Positions 1 through 7,310 are shown, counted from the stretch's first letter. The stretch is 18,709 nt of DNA from DYGX01 sp035325905 (GCA_035325905.1 DAOKYY010000078.1:1-18709), one strand, 5' to 3'. Notes: generated by a model not told the origin, from the sequence alone. Program-made: numbers and translations.

Positions 1-2
1 AC

Positions 3-797
3 TCGGTGATTGTCGGGGGGACGACCGGCGAGTTCATCTCGATGACGTACGACGAGCGGCTGAGCCTCTTTCGGACCGTGAAAGAGGCTGTGAACGGCCG
101 TGTGCCTGTGGTTGCCGGGACGGGCGCGGCGTACACCCAGCACGCGATCAGGCTGACAAAAGAAGCCGAGAAGCTGGGGTTTGACGTCGCCATGGTCGTA
201 GCGCCCTACTACCTCAAGCCAACGCAAGAGGGTGTCTACCGGCATTTCAAGGCCGTTGCCGAGTCCACCAACCTTCCCATCTTGCTCTACAACATCCCGC
301 TGTTCACCGGCACGAATATCGATCCTGAGACGCTGATTGCGCTCAGCCAGATCGATAACATCCTCGGCGTCAAAGAGGAAGCTGGCATCAATCCGCTGCA
401 GTCATCGGATTATTACCTCGGCACACCCGACCGGTTCAAAGTCTTTTCCGGCGACGACATGATGGTCCTTCAAACGCTGTCCCAGGGGGGTGTCGGCGTG
501 GTCAGCGGCGGATCGCAGGTCATTGGCGACCGCATGAAGAAGATGATCGACCTGTTCTTGAAAGGAGACGCTATCGAATCGACGAGAATCAGCCTGGAGT
601 TGTATCCCTTCTTCAAGTCGCTTAACCAGAATGGCCGCGTCAATCCGATCCCGATTCTGCGGGCGGCAATCGGCATGACCTGGAGAGAGGTCGGTGATCC
701 GCGGCTGCCTCTAGTGCCTGCCACCGACGAAGAGCGCAATCATGTTCGCAGTGTGCTAGAGCAAATGCACGTTTCCCTCGCGGAGACGCCCGTTTAA
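3..797 (+). CDS. DapA/N-acetylneuraminate lyase superfamily protein, 5' end missing
   Basis: The gene runs in from the left edge, so the true start is not visible. The readable part is about 264 residues of the usual 290-310. It is a class I (Schiff-base) pyruvate-dependent aldolase or dehydratase TIM barrel. Counting from the GTG at base 6, the GGTTGEF pyruvate-binding loop lies at residues 4-10, the catalytic Tyr is Tyr95 in LLYNIP, and the Schiff-base Lys is Lys123 in GVKEE. Dihydrodipicolinate synthases usually read NVPxRT after the Tyr, where the Arg binds the aspartate semialdehyde carboxylate. Here it reads NIPLFT, with Phe at that place, so lysine biosynthesis is unlikely and a sugar-acid or keto-acid substrate fits better (inference). 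It lies 43 bases before a carbohydrate-type binding-protein gene on the same strand and is probably part of that operon. Family is certain; substrate is unknown. Confidence 0.88.
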   Translation, partial: SVIVGGTTGEFISMTYDERLSLFRTVKEAVNGRVPVVAGTGAAYTQHAIRLTKEAEKLGFDVAMVVAPYYLKPTQEGVYRHFKAVAESTNLPILLYNIPLFTGTNIDPETLIALSQIDNILGVKEEAGINPLQSSDYYLGTPDRFKVFSGDDMMVLQTLSQGGVGVVSGGSQVIGDRMKKMIDLFLKGDAIESTRISLELYPFFKSLNQNGRVNPIPILRAAIGMTWREVGDPRLPLVPATDEERNHVRSVLEQMHVSLAETPV

Positions 798-840
798 GGC
801 CCCAGGGAACCAACGAAAAAATATTCAGCAGGAGGCAAGG

Positions 841-2145
841 ATGAAACCAAGACTGGCCGTTTTCCTCAGTGTCATGATGCTCCTGGCCGTTATGTTCAGT
901 TCGGTCGGGGTCTCTCCAAGCTTGGCGCAGGAAGGTGAGTTTGACTGGCGCCGCTATGAAGGCACGACGCTTCGGGTTCTGTGGCCCAACACCGCGTGGA
1001 CCGATTTTATTCTTGAAGAACTGCCCGCTTTCGAGGAACTGACAGGCATCAACGTCAACATGGAGACCTTCGTCGAAGATCAGCTTCGGCAGAAACTCAC
1101 CGTCGAGCTGATTGCTGGCAGCGATGACATCGACATCTTCGGCTCGATGACTATTCAGGAAGGCTTCAAGTATCACCAGGCGGGCTGGTACACCACGCTC
1201 GACGACCTGATCAACGATCCCACGCTCACCAACCCGGACTTCGACTTCGAAGACTTCTCCGATGGCGCGATTTCGCTGGCGACGGTCAACGGCGATCTGA
1301 TCGGCATTCCCACCTATTCGGACGCGCAAATCATGATCTACCGGCCGAGCATCCTGGAAGCGGCCGGGCTGGAAGTTCCGACGACCTTCGAGGAAACGGA
1401 AGCCGTCGCCGCGGCGCTCAACGACCCCGACAATGACTTCTACGGCTGGATCAACCGGGGCAAGGGAGCGGCTGCTACCTCCGTTTTCTCGTCCGTGCTG
1501 TACGGCATGGGCGGCGCGTGGACCGTGGACGGCCAGCCGGCCATCAACACCCCGGAAGCCATCGCCGCCTTCGACTGGTGGGGGAGAATGCTGCGCGAAT
1601 ACGGCCCGCCCGGCGCGGTCAACAACAGCTGGCCGGAGAACGTGCAGCTGTTCACCAGCGGGAAAGGCGCGCTGTGGACCGAGAGCGGACAGGCTGCCGC
1701 CACCATTCTCGACCCTGAGCAGTCGGGGGTAGCCGACGATGTCAGCTTCGCGGTGGTGCCCGGCGGAAAGCCTTACGCCTATGGGTGGGTCATGAGCATT
1801 CCGCCGAATGCCCCGAACCGGGAAGCGGCCTGGTACTTCATTCAGTGGGCGACGAGCAAGGAAAACTCCCTGAAAGCCAAGCTGCTCGGCATCCCTGCCC
1901 CGCGCACGTCTTCCTGGGAAGACCCGGCGTTCACCGAGAACGACCCGCACCCTGATTTGACCGCAGCCATGCGGGAATCTCTACAGCTTGCGATGCCCTA
2001 CATGAATCCGCACATCGTGAACGTTCAGCCCTGGCGTGATGTGGTCGGTCAGGTGATCGTCGATGCCATCGAAGGCAAGGACATCGTGGCCTCGGCGAAC
2101 GCCGCCCAGGCGCAGCTTGAGGAGCTTTTGAAGCAAGAGCAGTAA
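841..2145 (+). CDS. ABC transporter extracellular solute-binding protein (family 1, carbohydrate type)
   Basis: This 434-residue protein has a signal peptide: Lys3/Arg4, a hydrophobic core at residues 5-24, and a likely signal peptidase I site after SPSLA (about residue 29). No Cys follows, so it is not an obvious lipoprotein. The mature part matches the family 1 (MalE/UgpB-like) fold: an early domain with FEELTGINVNME, a hinge, and the late segment LFTSGKGALWTESGQAA that is typical of sugar-binding proteins. A perfect AGGAGG at 830-835, five bases before the ATG, fixes the start. It would capture a substrate outside the membrane and deliver it to the two permeases encoded downstream. The ligand cannot be read from sequence; sugars, oligosaccharides or polyols are the usual choice. 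A hairpin after the stop may raise its mRNA level relative to the permeases. Confidence 0.93.
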   Translation: MKPRLAVFLSVMMLLAVMFSSVGVSPSLAQEGEFDWRRYEGTTLRVLWPNTAWTDFILEELPAFEELTGINVNMETFVEDQLRQKLTVELIAGSDDIDIFGSMTIQEGFKYHQAGWYTTLDDLINDPTLTNPDFDFEDFSDGAISLATVNGDLIGIPTYSDAQIMIYRPSILEAAGLEVPTTFEETEAVAAALNDPDNDFYGWINRGKGAAATSVFSSVLYGMGGAWTVDGQPAINTPEAIAAFDWWGRMLREYGPPGAVNNSWPENVQLFTSGKGALWTESGQAAATILDPEQSGVADDVSFAVVPGGKPYAYGWVMSIPPNAPNREAAWYFIQWATSKENSLKAKLLGIPAPRTSSWEDPAFTENDPHPDLTAAMRESLQLAMPYMNPHIVNVQPWRDVVGQVIVDAIEGKDIVASANAAQAQLEELLKQEQ

Positions 2146-2150
2146 AAAAG

Positions 2151-2201
2151 GTGCGACTCGCCTGGGGGGACTGGCTGCAATCCCAGCCAGTCCCTTCGCA
2201 C
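2151..2201 (+). promoter_or_regulatory. Intercistronic mRNA stem-loop between binding-protein and permease genes
   Basis: GGGACTGGCTG (2167-2177) and CAGCCAGTCCC (2184-2194) form a perfect 11-bp stem around a 6-base loop. An outer pair, GTGCGA (2151-2156) with TCGCAC (2196-2201), extends it across an interior loop. No T run follows, so it is not a classic intrinsic terminator. It starts five bases after the binding-protein stop. Hairpins at this place in sugar ABC operons are known to protect upstream mRNA from 3' exonucleases and lower downstream expression, as between malE and malF. That role here is inference; the base pairing is seen directly. Confidence 0.7.
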
Positions 2202-2245
2202 AATCGCAGCCCGATTCGAAGAACACAGAACTCAGGGCTTATGGA

Positions 2246-3190
2246 ATGGCACAGAGTGTGTTTGGACGGCAGTTGAATAGTTTCATAAGCGCGAGACGCC
2301 TAAAAACGTCCTCGCTGCGGCGTGGCCGGCTGATCGCATCGTGGCTGTTTCCTCTGCCCGCGATTCTGGTGGTCGCCGTCATGCTCGCTTATCCCGTCGG
2401 CTACACCGTCTGGCTGAGTCTTCACGATCTCTCCCCTTTCAACCTGGAAAACCCCGAATGGATCGGCACTGAGAACTACGCGGCTCTGCTGAAAGACACC
2501 CGTTTCCATGCCGCGCTTGAGCGAACAGCGTATTTTACGCTGGGCGCGCTGGCGCTTCAGGTGGCGCTTGGGCTGGGGATGGCTCTGCTGTTTAACCATA
2601 ATTTCGTAGGAAGAGGGGTGGTACGGACGCTGTTTCTCCTGCCGATGGTCGCCACGCCCGTAGCCATGTCCTTGATCTGGATGCTGATCCTCAACCCGGT
2701 CGATGGCGTCGCCAACTGGATACTGGAAACGCTCGGCCTTCCGCCGCAGCTCTGGCTGAATTCAGCCGATTCGGTGTTGCCCACGCTCATCCTCATGGAC
2801 ACCTGGCAGTGGTCTCCGCTCGTCATGCTGATGATCCTGGCCGGCATGACCGCCCTGCCGCACGAGCCGTTTGAGGCCGCGGCGATTGACGGCGCCTCGT
2901 GGTGGCAGAGCTTTCGGTTTCTGATGCTGCCGATGCTGCGGCCAACGATCATGGTCGCCTTGATGTTCCGGTCCATCGACTGTTTGAAAACATTCGACAT
3001 CATTTACGGCACCACGCAGGGAGGGCCGGGCTTCGCCTCGGAAACGCTGAATCTTTACATCTACAAGACTGGCTTCGACTACTTCCGATTAGGGTACGCA
3101 GCGGCGGCGCTGGTCGTCTTCTTCACGCTCGTGCTGAGCGTCAGCCTGCTGCTGATCATTCTGCGCCGCCGGACGGAGGCAGCCGCATGA
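2246..3190 (+). CDS. Carbohydrate ABC transporter permease, MalF/UgpA type
   Basis: A 314-residue inner-membrane permease of the MalF/UgpA (BPD_transp_1) family. A basic N-terminal tail (residues 1-30) precedes the first membrane span (about 33-58), followed by several more hydrophobic spans. The cytoplasmic EAA loop that docks on the ATPase is at residues 210-233 and includes EAAAIDGASWWQ and the closing LPMLRP. The ATG at 2246 has AGGG eight bases upstream; the ATG at 2241 opens only a short frame. Its stop overlaps the next permease start in an ATGA, so the two membrane subunits are translationally coupled, as expected for a 1:1 heterodimer. It works with the upstream binding protein. No ATPase gene is in view. 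Confidence 0.93.
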   Translation: MAQSVFGRQLNSFISARRLKTSSLRRGRLIASWLFPLPAILVVAVMLAYPVGYTVWLSLHDLSPFNLENPEWIGTENYAALLKDTRFHAALERTAYFTLGALALQVALGLGMALLFNHNFVGRGVVRTLFLLPMVATPVAMSLIWMLILNPVDGVANWILETLGLPPQLWLNSADSVLPTLILMDTWQWSPLVMLMILAGMTALPHEPFEAAAIDGASWWQSFRFLMLPMLRPTIMVALMFRSIDCLKTFDIIYGTTQGGPGFASETLNLYIYKTGFDYFRLGYAAAALVVFFTLVLSVSLLLIILRRRTEAAA

Positions 3191-4023
3191 GAGCGCAAAA
3201 CCCAAGACGCGAGCGAGCAGTCTGGAAACGAAGCCTGTTCTACCTCGCGCTCACGCTACTCACGCTGTTTTTCCTGTTTCCCATCATCTGGATGGCGATG
3301 GCTTCGTTCAAGACTCAGGTCGATAACCTGGCGACCCCGCCGGTGGTGCTCTTTGAGCCTACTCTGGAGAACTATCGCGAAACCTTTATCCGCAATCCTT
3401 TTCCACGCTACACCTGGAATAGCTTTGTGGTCGCGGCGGCCTCGACGGCGATTGGCGTGGTCGTCGGCGCTCCCGCCGCCTTCAGCATCGCGCGGTTCAG
3501 ACAGCGCGGATTGGCGGTCGTCATCCTGGCAGCGCGCATTATGCCCGCCATCAGCTATCTGCTGCCGTGGTATATTCTTTTTCTGCGGCTCAAGATGGTC
3601 GGGACGTACGAGTCGCTGATCGCGACGCACCTCACGGTTGGCCTCCCCATCATCACCTGGATGTTGATCGGCGCGTTTGAGGAACTGCCCGCCGAACTTG
3701 AGGACAGCACGCTGGTGGATGGCGGCTCCATTCTGACCGTCTTCCTGCGCGTGGCGCTTCCGCTTTCCGCGCCCACGATCGCCGCCGCGTCGATCATCGC
3801 GTTCATCTTTTCCTGGAACAACTTCCTGTTCTCCATCATTCTTGCCGGAGCCGCCACGCGCCCTCTGCCTGTCGCAGTCTTTAACTTTGTGTCGTATCTG
3901 AATATCAATGTCGGCGGGCTGGCCGCCGCCGCGACCGTGATCACCGGAATTCCAATGCTCCTTGCGCTCCTCGCCCAGCGCTATATTGTCAGCGGATTGA
4001 CCATGGGCGCTGTCAAAGGCTGA
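3187..4023 (+). CDS. Carbohydrate ABC transporter permease, MalG/UgpE type
   Basis: A 278-residue MalG/UgpE-family permease. The start at 3187 (MRAQNPRRER) gives the normal MalG length and the usual basic tail before the first span at about residues 16-40. The frame stays open upstream to 2899, but that part overlaps the first permease gene and reads as Arg/His-rich shadow sequence. The segment ENYRETFIRNPFPRYTWNS is the typical MalG region after span 1. The EAA loop is at about 165-195, with EELPAELEDSTLVDGGS and LPLSAP. The C-terminus ends in a short tail (MGAVKG) as in many MalG proteins. It pairs with the upstream permease through an ATGA overlap. Substrate is unknown. Confidence 0.93.
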   Translation: MRAQNPRRERAVWKRSLFYLALTLLTLFFLFPIIWMAMASFKTQVDNLATPPVVLFEPTLENYRETFIRNPFPRYTWNSFVVAAASTAIGVVVGAPAAFSIARFRQRGLAVVILAARIMPAISYLLPWYILFLRLKMVGTYESLIATHLTVGLPIITWMLIGAFEELPAELEDSTLVDGGSILTVFLRVALPLSAPTIAAASIIAFIFSWNNFLFSIILAGAATRPLPVAVFNFVSYLNINVGGLAAAATVITGIPMLLALLAQRYIVSGLTMGAVKG

Positions 4024-4052
4024 TTTCGTTCTGCACCTCAATAGGATTTGGG

Positions 4053-5192
4053 ATGAACCCTCGCGAACGCTTACAAAGGGCGCTGAACCACCAGGAGCCT
4101 GATCGTGTGCCGATGGACCTCGGCGCGACCCGGAACTCCGGCATCACCATGCCCGCTTACCGGCGGCTGGTGGAGTCTCTCGGCCTGGCGCTTGAGACGC
4201 AGCCGCTTGGCACAACCGGGAATTCCCGCGTGCTCGGCGTCGCGGCGATCGATGAGCGTGTCCTGGAGAGGCTTGGCGTTGACGTTCGAGGCGTGTTTTT
4301 AGGTCCGCCGGATAACTGGGCCGATATTGAGCTGCCGGATAACGCCTTTCAGGACCAGTGGGGCGTGGTCTGGAAGCGCCCCCCCACCTCGCTCTATTTT
4401 GACCCTGTGAGGTTCCCGCTTGCTGGTGAAATCAGCCTCCATGATGTTGTGCGTTATCCCTGGCCGGATGTTGCAGGAGACGCCGGATACACGCGCGGAC
4501 TCCGCGACCGTGCGCTGTGGCTGCACGAGCGCACGGAGTATGGGATCGTCCTGCATCTTCAGGACATTTGCGTACATTACAGCCAGTGGCTGCGTGGATA
4601 CGAGGACTGGTATACCGATTTCCATCTGAACCCCGGAGTTCTGACCGCCATCATGGACGCCGTCTTGGAGCGGCGGATGGCGGTTGCCGAAAGCGCGATT
4701 GCGGCTGTTGGCGATATTGTCGATGTCATCAGCTGCTCGGATGACGTTGCCGACCAGCGCGGTCCGATGGTCTCGCCGGACAGCTATCGGAAGTTCATCA
4801 AGCCCCGGCACCGCCGCTTCTTTGACATGGTCCATTCGCGGTCGGATGCGAAAGTGCTGTTCCACTCTGACGGCTCATTGCCCAAACTGCTTCCTGACTT
4901 CATTGAAATCGGGATTGACTTCATTAACCCGGTTCAGGTCAGCGCCGCCGGTATGGACGACACCGCTCGCCTGAAGCGGGAGTTCGGGCGGGATATCGGT
5001 TTCTGGGGCGCCATTGACAACGTGCGCGTGCTTCCCTATGGCACGCCCGACGATGTGCGCGCGGAAGTGCAGCGGCGAATTCGCGATCTAGGCCCAGGCG
5101 GGGGATACGTGCTGGGGGCTGTCCACAACATCCAGCCGGATGTCCCCCCTGAAAACATTGTTGCGCTCTTCGATTCAGCGCGGGCCTACTGA
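4053..5192 (+). CDS. Uroporphyrinogen decarboxylase (URO-D) superfamily protein, not HemE
   Basis: A 379-residue TIM-barrel protein of the URO-D/MtaA/CmuA superfamily. Recognisable parts are the N-terminal MNPRERLQRALNHQEPDRVP signature (residues 1-20), the core FHSDGSLPKLLPDFIEIG (270-287) and the C-terminal GAVHNIQPDVPPENI (355-369). True uroporphyrinogen decarboxylases carry an RQAGR-type motif near the N-terminus that grips the porphyrin; this protein reads DLGATRNSG there, so heme synthesis is unlikely. Relatives include corrinoid-dependent methyltransferases and a large uncharacterised group found beside sugar ABC transporters. His271 and Asp273 in HSDG sit where relatives place metal or substrate ligands (inference). 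It follows the MalG gene by 29 bases and is probably the last gene of the transport operon, acting on the imported compound. The reaction is unknown. Confidence 0.85.
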   Translation: MNPRERLQRALNHQEPDRVPMDLGATRNSGITMPAYRRLVESLGLALETQPLGTTGNSRVLGVAAIDERVLERLGVDVRGVFLGPPDNWADIELPDNAFQDQWGVVWKRPPTSLYFDPVRFPLAGEISLHDVVRYPWPDVAGDAGYTRGLRDRALWLHERTEYGIVLHLQDICVHYSQWLRGYEDWYTDFHLNPGVLTAIMDAVLERRMAVAESAIAAVGDIVDVISCSDDVADQRGPMVSPDSYRKFIKPRHRRFFDMVHSRSDAKVLFHSDGSLPKLLPDFIEIGIDFINPVQVSAAGMDDTARLKREFGRDIGFWGAIDNVRVLPYGTPDDVRAEVQRRIRDLGPGGGYVLGAVHNIQPDVPPENIVALFDSARAY

Positions 5193-5292
5193 CCAGTCGA
5201 GCAGATTAGGCGCTATCAGCCTGAGCTGAAGGCAGCGCTATTCGGGGCGGATGTGTGTCAGCCTGTCGCATCCCAAACATATCGCAAGCCGA
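5193..5292. other. Spacer between the URO-D gene and the IS remnants
   Basis: No convincing gene or terminator is visible. The frame directly after the URO-D stop stays open on the plus strand for about 44 codons (to about 5330). It starts PVEQIRRYQPELKAALFG, which could be the tail of a gene cut away when the mobile elements arrived, but an open stretch this long can arise by chance. A weak 5-bp hairpin (TCAGC/GCTGA) lies near 5217-5231 without a T run. Confidence 0.25.
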
Positions 5293-5754
5293 TCAGTTCG
5301 TCGTTGCGGCCAGAAAGTCGCGGAAAGTGATCAGCTTGCGCCAGTCGAGGTGGAAATAGCCCAGGGGATAGGATTTGAAACGCTGCTTGGCCGGTTTATT
5401 GCATATCTCGGACAAGCGACTGATTCCGTGCCGCTGCGGACAGCGGTGTTGACTTGAGCGTGTCAGATGGGGGATAGTGCGCTGCAACGCATAGAGGCAG
5501 TCATCGAGCGAGAGTAAGGTGGGCTTGCGAAAGGCGACAATCAACGCTTCGTCCTCGGCGCTCAGCCCCGTGGAGAGGCGCTGTTTGGGGTCCATTGGCT
5601 CGTCCTGAACAGTCGCGCGTTTCTTCCATTTGGCGACGGTCTTGGGATTGATACCGTATCGCTTCGCCAGCACTCTTATGCTCGCTTGACTATTCTGGAT
5701 TGCGCGGTGGACTGCCTCAGTCGTGGTGGCGCTCCCGTGGAGTATCTGTCCCAT
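5293..5754 (-). pseudogene. IS481-family transposase, N-terminal fragment
   Basis: Starting at the ATG at 5754 (MGQILHGSATTTEAV), the reading frame gives 153 residues. The N-terminal helix-turn-helix is clear (LAKRYGINPKTVAKWKKR), followed by the linker LDDCLYALQ and IPHLTRSSQHR typical of this IS481 group. It reaches YPLGYFHLD, where the Asp is the first catalytic residue of the DDE domain, at about 5344. After that the sequence no longer resembles the family and the frame ends at 5293. The second Asp and the Glu are missing, so it cannot be active. A short deletion also seems present before NKPAKQRFKSY. There is almost no leader before the ATG, so the normal terminal repeat is lost on that side too. 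Confidence 0.82.
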
Positions 5755-5954
5755 AGTTCGAGCAACCTCGCCAGCCACGCCTGCCGCGCCTTCCCAAACT
5801 GCCCCACTTCCACCCACGTCTCTGCCCCCGCAAGCACGGCACACACCGCGATCACAATGATGTCAAGCAGCTTGTGGTCGCAGCGCCCCTCTACACGCGG
5901 GTCCGGTAGGTTCTGAAACGAAATGATCAGACTGATCGGCTCTTCGTCTGCCAT
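5755..5954 (-). pseudogene. ISAs1-family transposase, N-terminal fragment
   Basis: The start is taken at 5954 (MADEEPISLIISFQ) because AGGAGG sits five bases upstream on the minus strand; an upstream in-frame ATG at 5987 lacks such a site. The product matches the DDE_Tnp_1-associated N-terminal domain of ISAs1 (H-repeat-type) transposases: FQNLPDPRVEGRCDHKLLDI, then VCAVLAGAETWVEVGQFGKA and WLARLLEL. After that the frame runs into the IS481-type sequence and the protein is nonsense to about 5676. Only about 66 of the usual 350-400 residues remain, with no catalytic domain. The truncation point is the fusion with the IS481 fragment. Confidence 0.82.
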
Positions 5955-6063
5955 CCGAGCCTCCTGGTTGCCCTTGAGGCTCCCCATTATTCCCCATCCC
6001 TCATTTTGATGCGTTTGCCCTGCCGGCGCCCGGCTGACCCTCGCGTAAAGCCCCGGCGGGCGC

Positions 6064-6069
6064 TATACT
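6064..6069 (+). promoter_or_regulatory. Possible ychF promoter -10 box with 5' leader hairpin
   Basis: TATACT (5 of 6 to consensus) lies 75 bases before the ychF ATG in a very GC-rich setting. The -35 position at 17-bp spacing (TCGCGT at 6041-6046) is poor. A hairpin CCGCGC-TTGCTT-GCGCGG at 6073-6090 would sit at or just after the predicted transcript start. No other AT-rich hexamer in this leader looks better. Weak, sequence-only evidence. Confidence 0.3.
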
Positions 6070-6144
6070 GAGCCGCGCTTGCTTGCGCGGACTCTCCGGC
6101 GGGCTTCCCTCGCTGGACCAGTAGTTAGACGGTGAAGAACACGG

Positions 6145-7233
6145 ATGCGCCTGGGGATCATCGGCCTGCCCAACAGCGGCAAAACGACTATATTCAACGC
6201 GCTGACCGGGAGCACCTACCCGACCGAGCCGTTTTCGTCCGGCCAGCTTGAAGTTCATACGGCGATCGTCAACGTGCCGGACGCGCGGGTGGATCGGCTG
6301 AGCGAGGTGTTCAAGCCGAAAAAGACAACCTATGCCACCGTCCAGTACACCGACATTGGCGGGCTGGATAAGGGCATCGGCGAGGGCGGTCTCAGCGGTC
6401 CGATGCGCAACGAGCTACAGCAAGTGGATGGTTTCGTCCACGTGGTCCGCGCCTTCGCCGACGACGCGGTGCTGCATCCCCACGACACGATCGACCCCCG
6501 GCGCGATCTCGACATCATCGACGGCGAGTTCCTGCTGCTCGACCTGATCGCGGTCGAGAACCGGCTGGCGCGGCTGGACGAGGAGCGCAAGAAGGGTAAG
6601 GTCGAGAACAAGCAGCAGAACGCCGCCGAAACTGAATTAATGGAGCGGCTGCACGCGCACCTGAGCGCGGAGCGCCCGCTGCGCGACCTGGACAACCTGA
6701 CTCCCGTCGAACTCAAGAGCCTGCGCGGCTACGGCCTGCTGACGCTCAAGCCGGTGCTGGTCGTCTTCAACACCGGTGAGGCGGCTGACGACCCGACCGC
6801 TACGCTCGACTACGATCATCGCAAGACGCTGGTCTTGGCGCTCCAGGGGCGGCTCGAAGCCGAGATCGCGCAGCTCGACGACCCGGCCGATGTGGCGCTG
6901 TTCCTGGAAGAGTACGCCATCAGCGAGCCGAGCCGTGACCGCGTGATCCACCTCTCGTACCAACTGCTCGACATCCTCTCGTTCCTGACCTACGGCGAGG
7001 ACGAAGTGCGCGCCTGGCCGCTGCGCCAGGGCGGGACGGCGGTCGACGCGGCGGGGACAATTCACAGCGACCTGGCGCGCGGCTTTATCCGCGCCGAGGT
7101 GATCGCGTATGACGACTTCATCGCGGCGAGCGCGAGCGTGGCCGAGGTTAAGGCGCGCGGCAAGATGCGCCTCGAAGGCCGCGATTACGTCGTGCGCGAC
7201 GGCGATATGATCGTGGTGCGCTTCGCGATTTAA
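6145..7233 (+). CDS. ychF: Ribosome-associated ATPase YchF (OLA1 family)
   Basis: A 362-residue protein, almost the same length as E. coli YchF (363). The P-loop GLPNSGKTT is at residues 7-15, the switch II DIGG at 70-73, and the nucleotide-specificity motif reads NTGE (209-212). That fits the NxxE pattern which gives this GTPase-fold family its preference for ATP over GTP. A coiled insert (about 135-175) precedes the C-terminal TGS domain (about 280-362), which ends in the typical YVVRDGDMIVVRF. YchF binds ribosomes and 70S complexes and affects stress responses and translation of leaderless mRNA in E. coli. The ATG at 6145 places the P-loop at the normal distance from the start. The gene is alone on this strand and converges on the hydrolase gene, with 77 bases between. 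Confidence 0.96.
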   Translation: MRLGIIGLPNSGKTTIFNALTGSTYPTEPFSSGQLEVHTAIVNVPDARVDRLSEVFKPKKTTYATVQYTDIGGLDKGIGEGGLSGPMRNELQQVDGFVHVVRAFADDAVLHPHDTIDPRRDLDIIDGEFLLLDLIAVENRLARLDEERKKGKVENKQQNAAETELMERLHAHLSAERPLRDLDNLTPVELKSLRGYGLLTLKPVLVVFNTGEAADDPTATLDYDHRKTLVLALQGRLEAEIAQLDDPADVALFLEEYAISEPSRDRVIHLSYQLLDILSFLTYGEDEVRAWPLRQGGTAVDAAGTIHSDLARGFIRAEVIAYDDFIAASASVAEVKARGKMRLEGRDYVVRDGDMIVVRFAI

Positions 7234-7310
7234 GCCGAGAGCAGCTACAGCAGAGAACTGCGAAAGACACTGAGAAATAGCGCAGAGCCGCCCGAATGCT
7301 CTTGCTGCTT

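Larger units (their letters stand above)
5293..6022 (-). mobile_element. Chimeric remnant of an IS481-type and an ISAs1-type insertion sequence
   Basis: Two unrelated transposase N-termini are joined head to tail on the minus strand. The ISAs1-type part (5755-5954) stops after the codons for WLARLLEL, and within a few bases the ATG of an IS481-type transposase begins (5754). Neither element is complete. The outer end of the ISAs1 part may survive: read on the minus strand, sequence starting at 6022 begins CAGGGCAAACGC, similar to ISAs1-family tips (from memory, modest confidence). No second terminal repeat or target duplication was found. The region divides the roughly 58% GC transport operon from the very GC-rich ychF region. 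Confidence 0.75.

Noticed and set aside
640..1950. 436-codon open frame on the minus strand opposite the binding-protein gene
   Set aside because: Arg/Val/Gly-rich with no recognisable domain, and it spans the intergenic region; the opposite strand encodes a clear signal peptide and binding protein.
2899..3186. Upstream extension of the second permease
   Set aside because: It overlaps the well-conserved end of the first permease and is basic, non-hydrophobic sequence; the ATGA overlap start at 3187 gives the normal MalG length.
7234..7310. Possible bidirectional terminator between ychF and the hydrolase gene
   Set aside because: GCAGCTA (7241-7247) can pair with TAGCTGC (7312-7318), but the loop is over 60 bases, the pairing overlaps the hydrolase stop, and there is no T run in either direction.
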